DNA of 64,000 nucleotides from Lachnospira pectinoschiza (GTDB lineage: Bacteria > Bacillota > Clostridia > Lachnospirales > Lachnospiraceae). The stretch lies in assembly GCF_900103815.1 (NCBI RefSeq), contig NZ_FNHZ01000003.1, forward strand, positions 124,001 to 188,000, read 5' to 3'. Numbering within the stretch: position 1 is the stretch's first letter; each line of letters opens with the position of its first letter. This document shows positions 1 through 8,409 of this stretch, one piece after another. A program made the position numbers and the translations under genes. Under the pieces are notes generated by a model. That model made no database searches, had not been told where the DNA came from, and saw only the letters and a program-made list of their open reading frames with translations.

Positions 1-396
1 CATATCGTAACCACGCTTCATTCCTCTCTCATGCTCTCTTTCAGTTGTAGTAATTCCACCGATACCGCTGGCAATAATACAACCATATCTTTCTCTATCA
101 TCTGTCTCTTCGTCGTGCTCTTCGTTAATTCCAGCCATGTGACATGCATCTGTTGCAGCTGCAATAGCAAACTGGCTGTATGGATCTAACTTTCTAGCAT
201 CCTTCTTTTCTACATACTTTGTAATATCAAAATCCTTTACTTCTGCTGCAAGGCTAACCTTACGGCCTGTTGTGTCATATTTTGTAATCTGGTCAATACC
301 ACACTTACCATTCTTAACACTCTCTAGTACTTCCTCTAAACTGTTACCGATAGGGCTTACGATACCCATTCCAGTAATAACAACTCTCTTACCCAT
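1..396 (-). CDS. fabF: Beta-ketoacyl-ACP synthase II, N-terminal part (cut by window edge)
   Basis: This is the first 132 codons of FabF, the condensing enzyme that extends acyl-ACP with malonyl-ACP in fatty acid synthesis in the cytoplasm. The protein opens with MGKRVVITGMGIVSPIGNS, the usual thiolase-fold start of FabF, followed by a segment with FDITKYVEKKDARKLDPYSQ and IIASGIGG. The catalytic Cys-His-His residues lie beyond the window. The start is fixed by an AGGAAAGGAT ribosome site just upstream of ATG. It is the last visible gene of the acc/fab operon and is separated from fabG by 265 bp of structured repeats, an unusually large gap for this operon. Confidence 0.95.
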   Translation of the reverse strand, partial: MGKRVVITGMGIVSPIGNSLEEVLESVKNGKCGIDQITKYDTTGRKVSLAAEVKDFDITKYVEKKDARKLDPYSQFAIAAATDACHMAGINEEHDEETDDRERYGCIIASGIGGITTTEREHERGMKRGYDM

Positions 397-410
397 ATTT
401 ATCCTTTCCT

Positions 411-661
411 ACTGCTTGCGACATTTGAGAACCCTCTCGCATTAGAATTTGCCTTTGGCAAATCCGCTCGGGGCTACATCGCAACTGCTTTGCAGTTGCG
501 ACATTTGGGAACCACCCGCCATTAAATCAGCCTTTCGGCTGAGGGCGGGGGCTACATCGCAACTGCTTTGCAGTTGCGACATTGGGGAACATCAGCCATT
601 AGAATTTTGCTCGAGCAAAATCAGGCTGACGCTACATCGTAACTACTTCGTAGTTACGACA
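411..661 (-). repeat. Three tandem structured hairpin repeats between fabG and fabF
   Basis: Three imperfect units of about 78-80 bp are arranged head to tail. Each has two hairpins. Hairpin A is a near-perfect 9-bp stem at 480-500, 558-578 and 638-658. The third copy differs from the first at paired positions on both arms (CGCAACTGC/GCAGTTGCG against CGTAACTAC/GTAGTTACG), so pairing is kept by compensatory change. Hairpin B differs in sequence in each unit but stays self-complementary: 447-463, 515-549 and 592-629. A truncated remnant of hairpin A lies at 411-421. The fabG stop codon is the first three bases beside the repeat. No protein reading is convincing. Confidence 0.85.
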
Positions 662-1399
662 TTAGATGCTCATGCCGCCATCAACGCTAATTACCTGTCC
701 TGTTATATAGCTTGCTTCTTCTGAAGCAAGGAATGCTACTGTATTTGCAATATCCTCTACGCTACCCATTCTCTTTGTTGGAATTGATGCAATAGCGGCT
801 GTCTTTGCATTTTCATTCATTGCTGCTGTCATATCTGTATCAATAAAACCTGGAGCTACTGCATTGATTGTTACCTTCTTTGCAGCAAGTTCCTTTGCCA
901 TTGACTTTGTAAGACCAATAATACCAGCCTTTGAAGCTGAATAATTAGCCTGGCCTGCGTTACCGTGAAGACCAACAACACTTGTAAGGGAGATGATTCT
1001 TCCATACTTAGCCTTAAGCATAAGCTTATAAGCCTCTCTCATACAGTAAAATGTTCCGTAAAGATTAGTCTTTACAACTGCATCGAAATCCTCATCGCTC
1101 ATTCTAAGGGCAAGACCATCTCTTGTAATTCCGGCATTGTTTACTAAAATTTCAACCTTGCCTGTAAGAGTTAGGGCTTCCTCAAAAAGCTTCTTACAAT
1201 CCTCTGAATTAGATACATTTGCCTGAACACATAAAGCTTCAACGCCTAATTCTCTAATTTCCTTTGCTGTCTCTTCTGCTGCCGCACTGCTTGAATTGTA
1301 GTTAATTACAATATTGCAGCCTTTCTTTGCAAGTCCAAGCGCTATTGCCTTACCAATACCCTTAGCACCGCCAGTTACAATTGCTGTCTGTCCCTTCAT
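662..1399 (-). CDS. fabG: 3-oxoacyl-ACP reductase FabG
   Basis: FabG is the NADPH-dependent reductase of the beta-ketoacyl-ACP intermediate, the first reductive step of each elongation cycle. The 245-residue protein is a classical short-chain dehydrogenase: TGGAKGIGKA (residues 9-18) is the dinucleotide-binding glycine motif, NNAG lies near residue 88, the catalytic Ser is in SLTSVVG, and the YxxxK pair is in NYSASKAG near residue 152. The C-terminus SYITGQVISVDGGMSI is typical of FabG. Its ATG overlaps the fabD TAA by one base, with an AAAGGAGA ribosome site inside the end of fabD, so the two are probably translationally coupled. Confidence 0.97.
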   Translation of the reverse strand: MKGQTAIVTGGAKGIGKAIALGLAKKGCNIVINYNSSSAAAEETAKEIRELGVEALCVQANVSNSEDCKKLFEEALTLTGKVEILVNNAGITRDGLALRMSDEDFDAVVKTNLYGTFYCMREAYKLMLKAKYGRIISLTSVVGLHGNAGQANYSASKAGIIGLTKSMAKELAAKKVTINAVAPGFIDTDMTAAMNENAKTAAIASIPTKRMGSVEDIANTVAFLASEEASYITGQVISVDGGMSI

Positions 1400-2388
1400 T
1401 AACTTGCCATCTCCTTTACTAGATTTTCATAATCAGCATAACTATCTATTGAATAGACCTTAACGCCCTCAACTGTCTTTTTAACAAAGCCAGCTAAAGT
1501 CTTACCTGGTCCGATTTCTACGATTGTGTCAACGCCTAAATCCTTAAGCTTTACAATAGTCTGTTCCATTCTTACAGGATTTTTAACCTGTGCAATTAAT
1601 AGATCAGAAACCTTTCTTTCCTGCTTCTCATCTGCAATAGCATTGAAAAGTACTGGCTTAGATAACTTTCTTTCATCTACTAAAAGGCCATTGTTGTTGT
1701 CGTTAAAATATTCCTCTAGCTTTTTGCTAGCAGGTTCCATATAGCTTGTGTGGAAAGCTGAGCTAACCTTTAGAGCTACACATCTTTTTGCACCGACTTC
1801 CTTTAACTTTTCTTCAGCCTCAGTAACTAACTGGCTTGCACCAGAAATAACAACCTGACCCTTGCAGTTAAAGTTAGAGATTTCAACGCTTAAAAGCATC
1901 TCTCCCTTGCTTTCTCTTTCCTTATTCTCTGCCTCATATTTTTTATTTATTTCATCTAAAACTGGCTTAATGTCCTCACCTGTTAAACCTAAGATTGCAC
2001 TCATCTTAGTATCAAGGCCATTAGCAGCCTCCTGCATTGCTGCACCCCTAAAGCCTACAAGCTTAACTAATTCTTTCTCATCCATAAGACCCGCTGCATG
2101 AAGTGCACTGTATTCCCCAAGTGAAAGGCCTGCAAGATAATCTGGGCTAATGCCAGCCTTGTTTAAAAGCTTTGTGACACCTGCTGCAAAAGCTGCAAGA
2201 CAAGCCTGTGTATATCTTGTGTTATTGATTCTGCCTTCCTTATCTTCAAAACAGATTTCCTCTAAATCAAAACCTGCCTCGTTTCTAACTTCATCAAAAA
2301 TGTTCTTAAAATCTGTACTGTTATCGTAGAAATCCTTACCCATTCCTACCTTCTGGCTTCCCTGTCCAGCGTAAAGAAATGCTATCAT
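1399..2388 (-). CDS. fabD: Malonyl-CoA:ACP transacylase
   Basis: FabD loads malonate from malonyl-CoA onto ACP. The 329-residue protein has the GQGSQ oxyanion motif near residue 8, the nucleophile elbow GLSLGEYSA near residue 90 (Leu in place of the common His before the Ser, a frequent clostridial variant), and the catalytic His in SSAFHTSYM. I place the start at MIAFLYAGQ because AGGAGG lies at the right distance; a TTG-initiated extension of seven codons would read through that ribosome site. It sits 10 bp after fabK and overlaps fabG by one base. Confidence 0.95.
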   Translation of the reverse strand: MIAFLYAGQGSQKVGMGKDFYDNSTDFKNIFDEVRNEAGFDLEEICFEDKEGRINNTRYTQACLAAFAAGVTKLLNKAGISPDYLAGLSLGEYSALHAAGLMDEKELVKLVGFRGAAMQEAANGLDTKMSAILGLTGEDIKPVLDEINKKYEAENKERESKGEMLLSVEISNFNCKGQVVISGASQLVTEAEEKLKEVGAKRCVALKVSSAFHTSYMEPASKKLEEYFNDNNNGLLVDERKLSKPVLFNAIADEKQERKVSDLLIAQVKNPVRMEQTIVKLKDLGVDTIVEIGPGKTLAGFVKKTVEGVKVYSIDSYADYENLVKEMAS

Positions 2389-2398
2389 TTTTATCCTC

Positions 2399-3337
2399 CT
2401 ATACTGCAATTGATGATAATGAGTTTAATCTTTCCTTTGTTTCCTTCATTAAGTCTTCAAGGATTGTCTCAAGTGGCTTAATTTCATTTAACTGACCACA
2501 TACCTGACCTGACATTAATGAACCCTCATCAACATTGCCGTCAAATACAGCTTTTCTTAAAGAGCCAAGTGTGTACTTTTCAAGTTCATCTCTTGTAGCA
2601 CCACTCTTTTCAGCTCTTGTATATTCTCTAGCCATCTTATTCTTTAAAATTCTAACTGGAGCATTTACAGATCTACCTGTAACGATTGTTCCATTGTCCT
2701 TAGCTTCAATAATGGCCTTCTTATAATTTTCATGAATTGGGCACTCATTACTTACAAGAAGTGATGTACCAATCTGAGCACCACAAGCACCAAGACTAAG
2801 GGCTGCTGCAAACTGTCTGCCATCTGCAATACCACCAGCTGCAATAACAGGAACATCCACTGCATCTACCATCTGTGGAACAAGTGTCATTGTTGTCATT
2901 TCACCAACATGACCGCCACTTTCTGTACCCTCTGCAATAATTGCATCAGCGCCACTTTCAATCATTCTCTTAGCAAGCATAACTGAAGCAACAACTGGAA
3001 AAACCTTAATTCCTGCTGCCTTAAATGAATCCATATACTTACCAGGATTACCAGCACCTGTTGTAACTAAGCTAATCTTTTCTCTGCAAACAAGTTCTGC
3101 CATTTCATCACAATGTGGATTCATAAGCATTAAATTTACACCAAAAGGCTTATCTGTTAACTTCTTAGCCTTGTGAATTTCCTCTTCAAGCTTTGCTGCA
3201 TCCCAGCCACCAGCTGCAATGATTCCAAGTGCGCCTGCATTTGAACAATCTGCTGCAAACTGACCTGTTGCAATATTTGCCATAGCACCCTGAATAATTG
3301 GGTATTTAATATTTAAAATCTCATTAAGTAGTTTCAT
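2399..3337 (-). CDS. fabK: FMN-dependent enoyl-ACP reductase FabK
   Basis: FabK carries out the last step of the elongation cycle, reducing trans-2-enoyl-ACP with NAD(P)H through FMN. It replaces FabI in many Firmicutes. The 312-residue TIM-barrel protein shows the nitronate-monooxygenase/FabK pattern: IIQGAMANI at the start, an AGALGIIAAGG FMN loop, GTESGGHVGE near residue 137, and VIAAGGIADGRQFAAAL followed by GAQIGTSLL for phosphate binding. No fabI homologue is visible. It lies 13 bp after fabH with a TAGGAGGATG ribosome site. FabK enzymes are generally insensitive to triclosan, which is family knowledge and not shown here. Confidence 0.95.
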   Translation of the reverse strand: MKLLNEILNIKYPIIQGAMANIATGQFAADCSNAGALGIIAAGGWDAAKLEEEIHKAKKLTDKPFGVNLMLMNPHCDEMAELVCREKISLVTTGAGNPGKYMDSFKAAGIKVFPVVASVMLAKRMIESGADAIIAEGTESGGHVGEMTTMTLVPQMVDAVDVPVIAAGGIADGRQFAAALSLGACGAQIGTSLLVSNECPIHENYKKAIIEAKDNGTIVTGRSVNAPVRILKNKMAREYTRAEKSGATRDELEKYTLGSLRKAVFDGNVDEGSLMSGQVCGQLNEIKPLETILEDLMKETKERLNSLSSIAV

Positions 3338-3350
3338 TTCATCCTCCTAT

Positions 3351-4319
3351 TTACTTACCGCTATAATTAACTAAAATTCCGCCCCAGGTTAAACCTGCGC
3401 CAAATCCTACTAGGTAAGCATCATCACCAGTTTTTAATTTTCCCTTTTCCTGCATTTCCTTTAAAGCTATAGGAACGCTGGCTGCTGATGTATTGCCATA
3501 GTGCTCTAAATTCATAAAGAACTTTTCCTCTGGCTGCTTTGTGGAACGAATTACATGATTAATAATTCTTTTGTTAGCCTGATGACAAACAATATGTCCG
3601 ATTTCTTCTAAGGAAATTTTACTCTCCTCCACTAACTCCTTAAGTAACTGCTCTATTGCACCAATAGCAAATCTATAAACTGTGTTACCCTCCATAGATA
3701 ACTTTCTAGTGCTTGCAACCCCACCTGATATTAAGCAAATGTCATCGCCTCTTGTATGGCTTGCACTAGCATAGGCCTTAGTCTCATCGATTTTTACAAC
3801 TGCTGCCCCTGCACCATCACCAAAAAGTACACATGTGGATCTATCTTTAAAATCTAAAATCTTACTGAATTCCTCTGCTCCCACAACTAAGGCGTATCTA
3901 TCTTTTCCCTTAGTTAGTAACATGTCGTGGGCTACATTTAAAGAATATATAAAGCCTGAACAAGCTGCGCTTAAATCAAAGGACATGCAATTTTCTGATA
4001 AGCCTAATTCCTTAGCTACCATACAAGCAGTAGCAGGGAAAGCGTTCTTTGGAGTTGCTGTGGCTACTATGCAAATGTCGATTTTATTCAAATCTATTTC
4101 TGAATCCTCTAGGGCTTCCCTAGCTGCTGCAACAGCAAGACCTAACTGATCTTCTTCTCCCTTATATCTATCTTCTAAGTTACAAAGTCGTCTTTCTTTA
4201 ATACCTGTTCTTGTGCTTATCCATTCATCTGATGTATCTAGAAATTCGCTGAAATCATCATTTGAAAATGTCTTTATAGGTAAGGCCTTACCTAAACCTA
4301 CAATACTTAATCCGCCCAT
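3351..4319 (-). CDS. fabH: Beta-ketoacyl-ACP synthase III FabH
   Basis: FabH starts fatty acid synthesis by condensing an acyl-CoA primer with malonyl-ACP. In the 322-residue protein the catalytic triad is visible: Cys in DLSAACSGFIYS near residue 112, His in IVCHQANKRI near residue 247, and Asn in HYGNTSAASVP near residue 277. GFGAGLTWGG near the C-terminus is also standard. The first 13 bases overlap the end of accA, so expression is coupled to acetyl-CoA carboxylase. The start MGGLSIVGLG is preceded by an AGGT site embedded in accA. Confidence 0.97.
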   Translation of the reverse strand: MGGLSIVGLGKALPIKTFSNDDFSEFLDTSDEWISTRTGIKERRLCNLEDRYKGEEDQLGLAVAAAREALEDSEIDLNKIDICIVATATPKNAFPATACMVAKELGLSENCMSFDLSAACSGFIYSLNVAHDMLLTKGKDRYALVVGAEEFSKILDFKDRSTCVLFGDGAGAAVVKIDETKAYASASHTRGDDICLISGGVASTRKLSMEGNTVYRFAIGAIEQLLKELVEESKISLEEIGHIVCHQANKRIINHVIRSTKQPEEKFFMNLEHYGNTSAASVPIALKEMQEKGKLKTGDDAYLVGFGAGLTWGGILVNYSGK

Positions 4320-5167
4320 TTTAATACCTCACCATTAGTTGTTTCCTTTGGCGCTCTCTCGCCTTCAATATGACGATATTTTTCATATCTTTTTTGAACT
4401 AAATCTTCTTTGTCCATTTTCTTCAAAGAACTAAGTTCCTTTTCTAGCTTGCCATCAAGCTCTTCTATCATCATCTTGAAGCCGTCTTCACTAGTAATAG
4501 GCTTAACCTCGCTTATAACATCATCAACGATTCCAAACTTCTTAAGGCTATCTGCTGTAATATTCATTACCTCGCAAGCTTCCTTAACTCTCTTACTATC
4601 TTTCCATAAAATGGATGCGAAACCTTCTGGTGAAAGTACAGCATAAATTGCATTCTCTAGCATCCAAATTCTGTCTGAAACGCCAATTGCAAGGGCGCCA
4701 CCGCTACTTCCCTCACCAGTTACAATACTGATAATAGGTACTTTTAAATTGCTCATCTTAGCAATATTTGTTGCAATTGCAATTGACTGACCATTCTCCT
4801 CAGCCTCCATTCCAGGATATGCTCCAGGAGTATCTATAAATGTAATTACAGGTCTGTTAAACTTCTCCGCTTGCTTCATTAAACGAAGAGCTTTTCTATA
4901 ACCTTCTGGACTTGTCATACCAAAATTGTACTTTACATTTTCATCAAGATTCTTACCCTTTCTGTGGCCAATTACTGTTACTGGCATGCCATGAAAACTA
5001 GCAATTCCACCAAGTAGGGATAAATCTTCTTTTCCAAGTCTATCTCCAGAAAGCTCTATAAAATCATCAAATAGCGCATCAATGTAATCCATTACCTTTG
5101 GTCTATCCTTATGTCTAGCTGTCTGAACTCTTTGGTATGCGCTTATTTCCTTCTTCTTCTCCTTCAT
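4307..5167 (-). CDS. accA: Acetyl-CoA carboxylase carboxyltransferase subunit alpha
   Basis: AccA forms the carboxyltransferase with AccD and transfers the carboxyl group from carboxybiotin to acetyl-CoA. The 286-residue protein has the crotonase-like core with FIDTPGAYPGMEAEENGQ and TGEGSSGGALAIG, where the paired glycines form the oxyanion hole. It starts 12 bp after accD behind an AAAGGAGA site. The C-terminus runs into fabH by 13 bases. The length is a little short of the roughly 310-320 residues of many bacterial AccA proteins, mostly at the N-terminus. Confidence 0.96.
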   Translation of the reverse strand: MKEKKKEISAYQRVQTARHKDRPKVMDYIDALFDDFIELSGDRLGKEDLSLLGGIASFHGMPVTVIGHRKGKNLDENVKYNFGMTSPEGYRKALRLMKQAEKFNRPVITFIDTPGAYPGMEAEENGQSIAIATNIAKMSNLKVPIISIVTGEGSSGGALAIGVSDRIWMLENAIYAVLSPEGFASILWKDSKRVKEACEVMNITADSLKKFGIVDDVISEVKPITSEDGFKMMIEELDGKLEKELSSLKKMDKEDLVQKRYEKYRHIEGERAPKETTNGEVLKWAD

Positions 5168-5179
5168 AAAGTCTCCTTT

Positions 5180-5929
5180 TTACAATTCCTTGCATCCGTG
5201 TAACTTCAAAATCTTATAAAGTGTCTCTTTCATCTCTTCCAAAGGAACAATCTTATCTACAAGACCGTGATCCTTTTGGAATTCAGATCTTTGGAAACCA
5301 GCTGGGAGCTTCTGCTTAATTGTCTGCTCAATAACTCTAGGACCTGCAAAACCAATTAATGCATTTGGCTCAGCTAAAATAATATCTCCAAGAGTTGCAA
5401 AACTTGCACTAACTCCGCCTGTGGTTGGATGTGTAAGAACTGAGATGTAGAGGCCTCCATTTTCCTTAAACTTCTCAACTGCCGCACTTGTTTTAGCCAT
5501 CTGCATTAAAGAAAACATACCTTCCTGCATTCTTGCGCCACCGCTGGCCGAGAAAATAATAAGTGGAAGATTTAGGCTATCTGCTAATTCGCAAGCAAGT
5601 GTTACCTTTTCACCAACTACAGTTCCCATACTTCCCATCATGAAGCCCTTATTTAGCTCAACGCCAATAAAGTCGATTCCATTAATCTTTCCGCGGCCCA
5701 CTAAAGCTGCGTCGTTAGAACCTGAGTTTTTATAACCCTCTTCTAACTTTTCTTCATATTCAGGGAATTCTAGTGGATTATTAAACTTAAAGTCTCCATA
5801 CATTTCTGAAAATGTACCTGCATCGGATACGAAACGAAGTCGTCTTCCAGTCATAGATAGCATTTTATTCTTTGTACGAAGCTTTCTATAAGCTAATAAA
5901 ACCTGTCTTTTATTGCTAAACATATTCAT
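5180..5929 (-). CDS. accD: Acetyl-CoA carboxylase carboxyltransferase subunit beta, lacking the zinc ribbon
   Basis: AccD is the partner of AccA. The crotonase core is intact: SASGGARMQEGMFSLMQM, LTHPTTGGVSASFA and GFAGPRVIEQT are diagnostic. The protein is only 249 residues. Canonical AccD begins with a four-cysteine zinc ribbon of about 50 residues. Here the N-terminus starts at the equivalent of the linker (MTGRRLRFVSDAGTF) and has no CxxC pairs, with the first Cys well inside the core. Only 21 bp separate this start from the accC stop, so no hidden upstream exon or frameshifted zinc finger fits. The loss therefore appears real, although whether the subunit works without it is inference. 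Confidence 0.93.
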   Translation of the reverse strand: MNMFSNKRQVLLAYRKLRTKNKMLSMTGRRLRFVSDAGTFSEMYGDFKFNNPLEFPEYEEKLEEGYKNSGSNDAALVGRGKINGIDFIGVELNKGFMMGSMGTVVGEKVTLACELADSLNLPLIIFSASGGARMQEGMFSLMQMAKTSAAVEKFKENGGLYISVLTHPTTGGVSASFATLGDIILAEPNALIGFAGPRVIEQTIKQKLPAGFQRSEFQKDHGLVDKIVPLEEMKETLYKILKLHGCKEL

Positions 5930-5950
5930 GTTAAAAGCTTCCTTTCTTCA

Positions 5951-7333
5951 TTACTGAGCTTCTTTTCTGCTCTCCTTGCCCCACTTAATAATTCCTTCGC
6001 AATTCTTTTCAAGGAAGGAAGTATCAATTCGGCCCATGATGTATTCTGGGTTATACATAAGCAAATATAAGAAGTCGATGTTTGTATCTATACCCTCACA
6101 TGTAAGCTCTTCAAGAGCTACTCTCATTTTTCTAATAGCCTCAAGTCTTGAAGGTGCATTTACAATAACCTTAGCAATCATTGAATCATACCAAGGACTT
6201 ACCATTGCGCCTGAGTACATAGCACTTTCAACTCTAACTCCTGCACCACCTGGTAAATGAAGAAAATCAATTTTACCTGGATTTGGAGCGAAATCCTTTT
6301 CAGGATTTTCAGCATTAATACGACATTCAATAGCATAACCATGAGTCTTAATGTCGCTTTGCTTAAAGGAAAGTGGAAGACCTGCTGCCACTCTAATCTG
6401 TTCTTTTACAAGGTCAACTCCTGTAACCATTTCAGTTACTGGATGTTCCACCTGAATTCTTGTGTTCATTTCAATGAAATAGAAGTTCTTATCGTGATCA
6501 ACTACAAATTCCACAGTACCGACTGAGGAGTAGTTAACTGCCATAGCTGCCTTAATGGCTGCCTTTTGCATTGCTGCTCTTTGCTTTTCATTAAGGATTG
6601 AAGCCGGTGCTTCCTCGATTAATTTCTGATTTCTTCTCTGCATTGAACAATCACGTTCTCCAAGAGAAACAATATGTCCATGTTCATCACCAATGATCTG
6701 GAATTCTACGTGATGAGGATTTAAAATGAGTTTCTCAATATACATTGAATCATCACCGAAAGCTGATAAAGCCTCAGCTTTAGCACTTTCAAAAGCATTA
6801 GCAAGCTCTGACATATCATAAGCTCTTCTCATTCCTCGACCACCGCCACCAGCAGAGGCTTTAATAAGAATTGGGAAACCAATCTTTAAGGCAATTTCCT
6901 TAGCCTCTTCAAGGCTATTTACTAGACCATCTGAACCTGGAACTACAGGAACGCCCTTAGATTTCATAAGACTTCTAGCTGTAGATTTCTCACCCATGTT
7001 TCTAATCATCTCACTACTAGGTCCAATAAATTTAATTCCTGCATCTTCACATTTTTTTGCGAAGTCAGGATTCTCTGATAAAAATCCATATCCTGGATGA
7101 ATAGCATCACATTTATAACTAATAGCTGCTTGAATTAATGCATCCTGATTAAGGTAAGACTTTGTTGGGGATGCAGGTCCAATACAGACGCTAACAGGTG
7201 AAAAAGTAACTGGTAATGTGCCTGCGTCTTCGCTTGAATAAGCAACTACTGTTTCAATACCCATTTCCTGACAGCAACGAAGTATTCTCATTCCTATCTC
7301 GCCACGATTGGCAATTAACAATCTCTTAAACAT
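5951..7333 (-). CDS. accC: Biotin carboxylase subunit of acetyl-CoA carboxylase
   Basis: AccC carboxylates the biotin on AccB using ATP and bicarbonate. The 460-residue ATP-grasp protein has MFKRLLIANRGEIGMRILR at the start, the glycine-rich ATP loop KASAGGGGRGMR near residue 165, the metal-binding and catalytic stretch EMNTRIQVEHPVTE near residue 290, and YDSMIAKV near residue 380. Length matches the family (about 450). Its ATG overlaps the accB end by 19 bases, so AccB and AccC are likely made in a coupled fashion. Confidence 0.97.
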   Translation of the reverse strand: MFKRLLIANRGEIGMRILRCCQEMGIETVVAYSSEDAGTLPVTFSPVSVCIGPASPTKSYLNQDALIQAAISYKCDAIHPGYGFLSENPDFAKKCEDAGIKFIGPSSEMIRNMGEKSTARSLMKSKGVPVVPGSDGLVNSLEEAKEIALKIGFPILIKASAGGGGRGMRRAYDMSELANAFESAKAEALSAFGDDSMYIEKLILNPHHVEFQIIGDEHGHIVSLGERDCSMQRRNQKLIEEAPASILNEKQRAAMQKAAIKAAMAVNYSSVGTVEFVVDHDKNFYFIEMNTRIQVEHPVTEMVTGVDLVKEQIRVAAGLPLSFKQSDIKTHGYAIECRINAENPEKDFAPNPGKIDFLHLPGGAGVRVESAMYSGAMVSPWYDSMIAKVIVNAPSRLEAIRKMRVALEELTCEGIDTNIDFLYLLMYNPEYIMGRIDTSFLEKNCEGIIKWGKESRKEAQ

Positions 7334-7839
7334 ATTAACTCCTGTCCATATTCTACAAATGTTTCATCAGAAACATTAATTTTCTCAACTACACCATCCT
7401 TTGGAGCTAGAAGTTCATTCATAACCTTCATAGCTTCAATAAGTCCTAGTACGTCGCCCTTCTTAACTGTGTCCCCTTCCTTAACGAAGTTTGGTTCACC
7501 TGGCTTACTAGCACTATAAAAGATTCCTGAAACTGGAGCTGTAACAAAGCTACCTTCTAACTTAGTCTCCTCTTTTACGGCTTCCTTAGGAGCTTCTACA
7601 GACTCATTTGCTGCAACTACATTTGATTCAGTGTTTACTGCAACTTCCTGTGGCTTAACTGCTACTAAGTCTTTATTTATATAATCAACTGCACTTGCAC
7701 CAATATTCTTCTTAAAAACAAAACTAACTTTATTGTCATTTACTGACATTTCACTTAAGGAACTCTTTTCGAACTTGTCCATAAGTCTCTCTATATCTTG
7801 TATTTCTAAACTCATACCCTTATCATCACTAAATAGCAT
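7315..7839 (-). CDS. accB: Biotin carboxyl carrier protein of acetyl-CoA carboxylase
   Basis: AccB carries the biotin that shuttles CO2 between AccC and AccA/AccD. The 174-residue protein has an N-terminal helical region, an Ala/Val/Glu-rich flexible linker (about residues 60-95), and a C-terminal biotinyl domain with the biotin Lys in GLIEAMKVMNEL. TAPVSGIFYSA opens the domain. Two possible starts exist, MLFSDDKG and MSLEIQDIE ten codons later; the first is better spaced from its upstream AAAGGGAC. A stem-loop separates it from acpP. Confidence 0.94.
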   Translation of the reverse strand: MLFSDDKGMSLEIQDIERLMDKFEKSSLSEMSVNDNKVSFVFKKNIGASAVDYINKDLVAVKPQEVAVNTESNVVAANESVEAPKEAVKEETKLEGSFVTAPVSGIFYSASKPGEPNFVKEGDTVKKGDVLGLIEAMKVMNELLAPKDGVVEKINVSDETFVEYGQELICLRDC

Positions 7840-7867
7840 TATTTAGTCCCTTTCCTTAAAAATTAAC

Positions 7868-7891
7868 GGGGCTTGTTAAATAACAAGCCCC
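7868..7891 (-). terminator. Intercistronic stem-loop between acpP and accB
   Basis: An 11-bp perfect stem (GGGGCTTGTTA with its complement) with a very small loop lies 9 bp after the acpP stop and is followed on the transcript by a short run ATTTTTA. It looks like a partial terminator or an mRNA-protecting hairpin. Either would raise ACP output above the rest of the operon, consistent with ACP being an abundant protein. Confidence 0.7.
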
Positions 7892-7900
7892 TCACTAGCC

Positions 7901-8137
7901 TTAGGCTGCCTTATTAGCATCGATGTAATTTACGATTGCTTCAACAGTTGTTAAGTTAGGAATTTCTTCGTCTGGAATTGTTACGTTGCACTTCTCATCG
8001 ATAGCCATTACTAATTCCATAACGTCTAATGAATCAATACCTAAGTCATTGATTAAATCGCTTTCTAACTTAATCTCGTCTGCATCAAGGCTTAATGTGT
8101 CTACAATAATCTCTTTTACGTTTTCAAATGTTGTCAT
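7901..8137 (-). CDS. acpP: Acyl carrier protein
   Basis: ACP carries the growing acyl chain on a 4'-phosphopantetheine arm. The 78-residue acidic protein contains the attachment motif GIDSLDVMELVM, with the modified Ser near residue 36, and the usual four-helix length. It is the first gene of the acc/fab operon, behind a promoter with two FabT-type palindromes. The ribosome site AGGGAG is well placed. Confidence 0.97.
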   Translation of the reverse strand: MTTFENVKEIIVDTLSLDADEIKLESDLINDLGIDSLDVMELVMAIDEKCNVTIPDEEIPNLTTVEAIVNYIDANKAA

Positions 8138-8200
8138 AATAATTACTCCCTTTACTGTTTGATTTTTTTGTTTACAAATTGTTTAACTGAAAACGTTATG

Positions 8201-8229
8201 ACTATAAAACAATTAAATTTTTTTGTCAA
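8201..8229 (-). promoter_or_regulatory. acpP/fab operon promoter
   Basis: On the minus strand a consensus TTGACA (8224-8229) and TATAGT (8201-8206) are separated by exactly 17 bp. The start point would be about 55 bp before the acpP ATG. A FabT-type palindrome abuts the -35 box on its upstream side. Confidence 0.85.
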
Positions 8230-8234
8230 GCTAG

Positions 8235-8247
8235 TTTGAATATCAAA
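8235..8247. promoter_or_regulatory. FabT-type operator, promoter-proximal
   Basis: The palindrome TTTGAATATCAAA sits 5 bp upstream of the fab operon -35 box. It matches the motif known for FabT, the MarR-family regulator of fatty acid synthesis in lactic acid bacteria and relatives. No fabT gene is in the window, so the regulator is inferred. Confidence 0.7.
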
Positions 8248-8329
8248 ACAGTATACGTATAAATCCTTTAAAACCTAGTTTTTTAAACCACTTCTTAGCG
8301 TGGGTTTCCAATCTCGCTCCAGCACTTAT

Positions 8330-8342
8330 TTTGATAGTCAAA
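8330..8342. promoter_or_regulatory. FabT-type operator, distal
   Basis: A second palindrome, TTTGATAGTCAAA, is centred 95 bp upstream of the first (about nine helical turns). Two sites of the same type before one operon make chance less likely. Confidence 0.6.
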
Positions 8343-8409
8343 TAGTTGTATGCAATCTATTTATTTTTTTATACAATTTCCTTATGAATTAAAAATATTA
8401 GAAAAGAGC

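Noticed and set aside
449-724. 91-codon plus-strand frame over the fabG-fabF gap
   Set aside because: It starts from TTG with no ribosome site, is built from the hairpin repeats and runs into fabG antisense. Changes between copies keep pairing, not codons.
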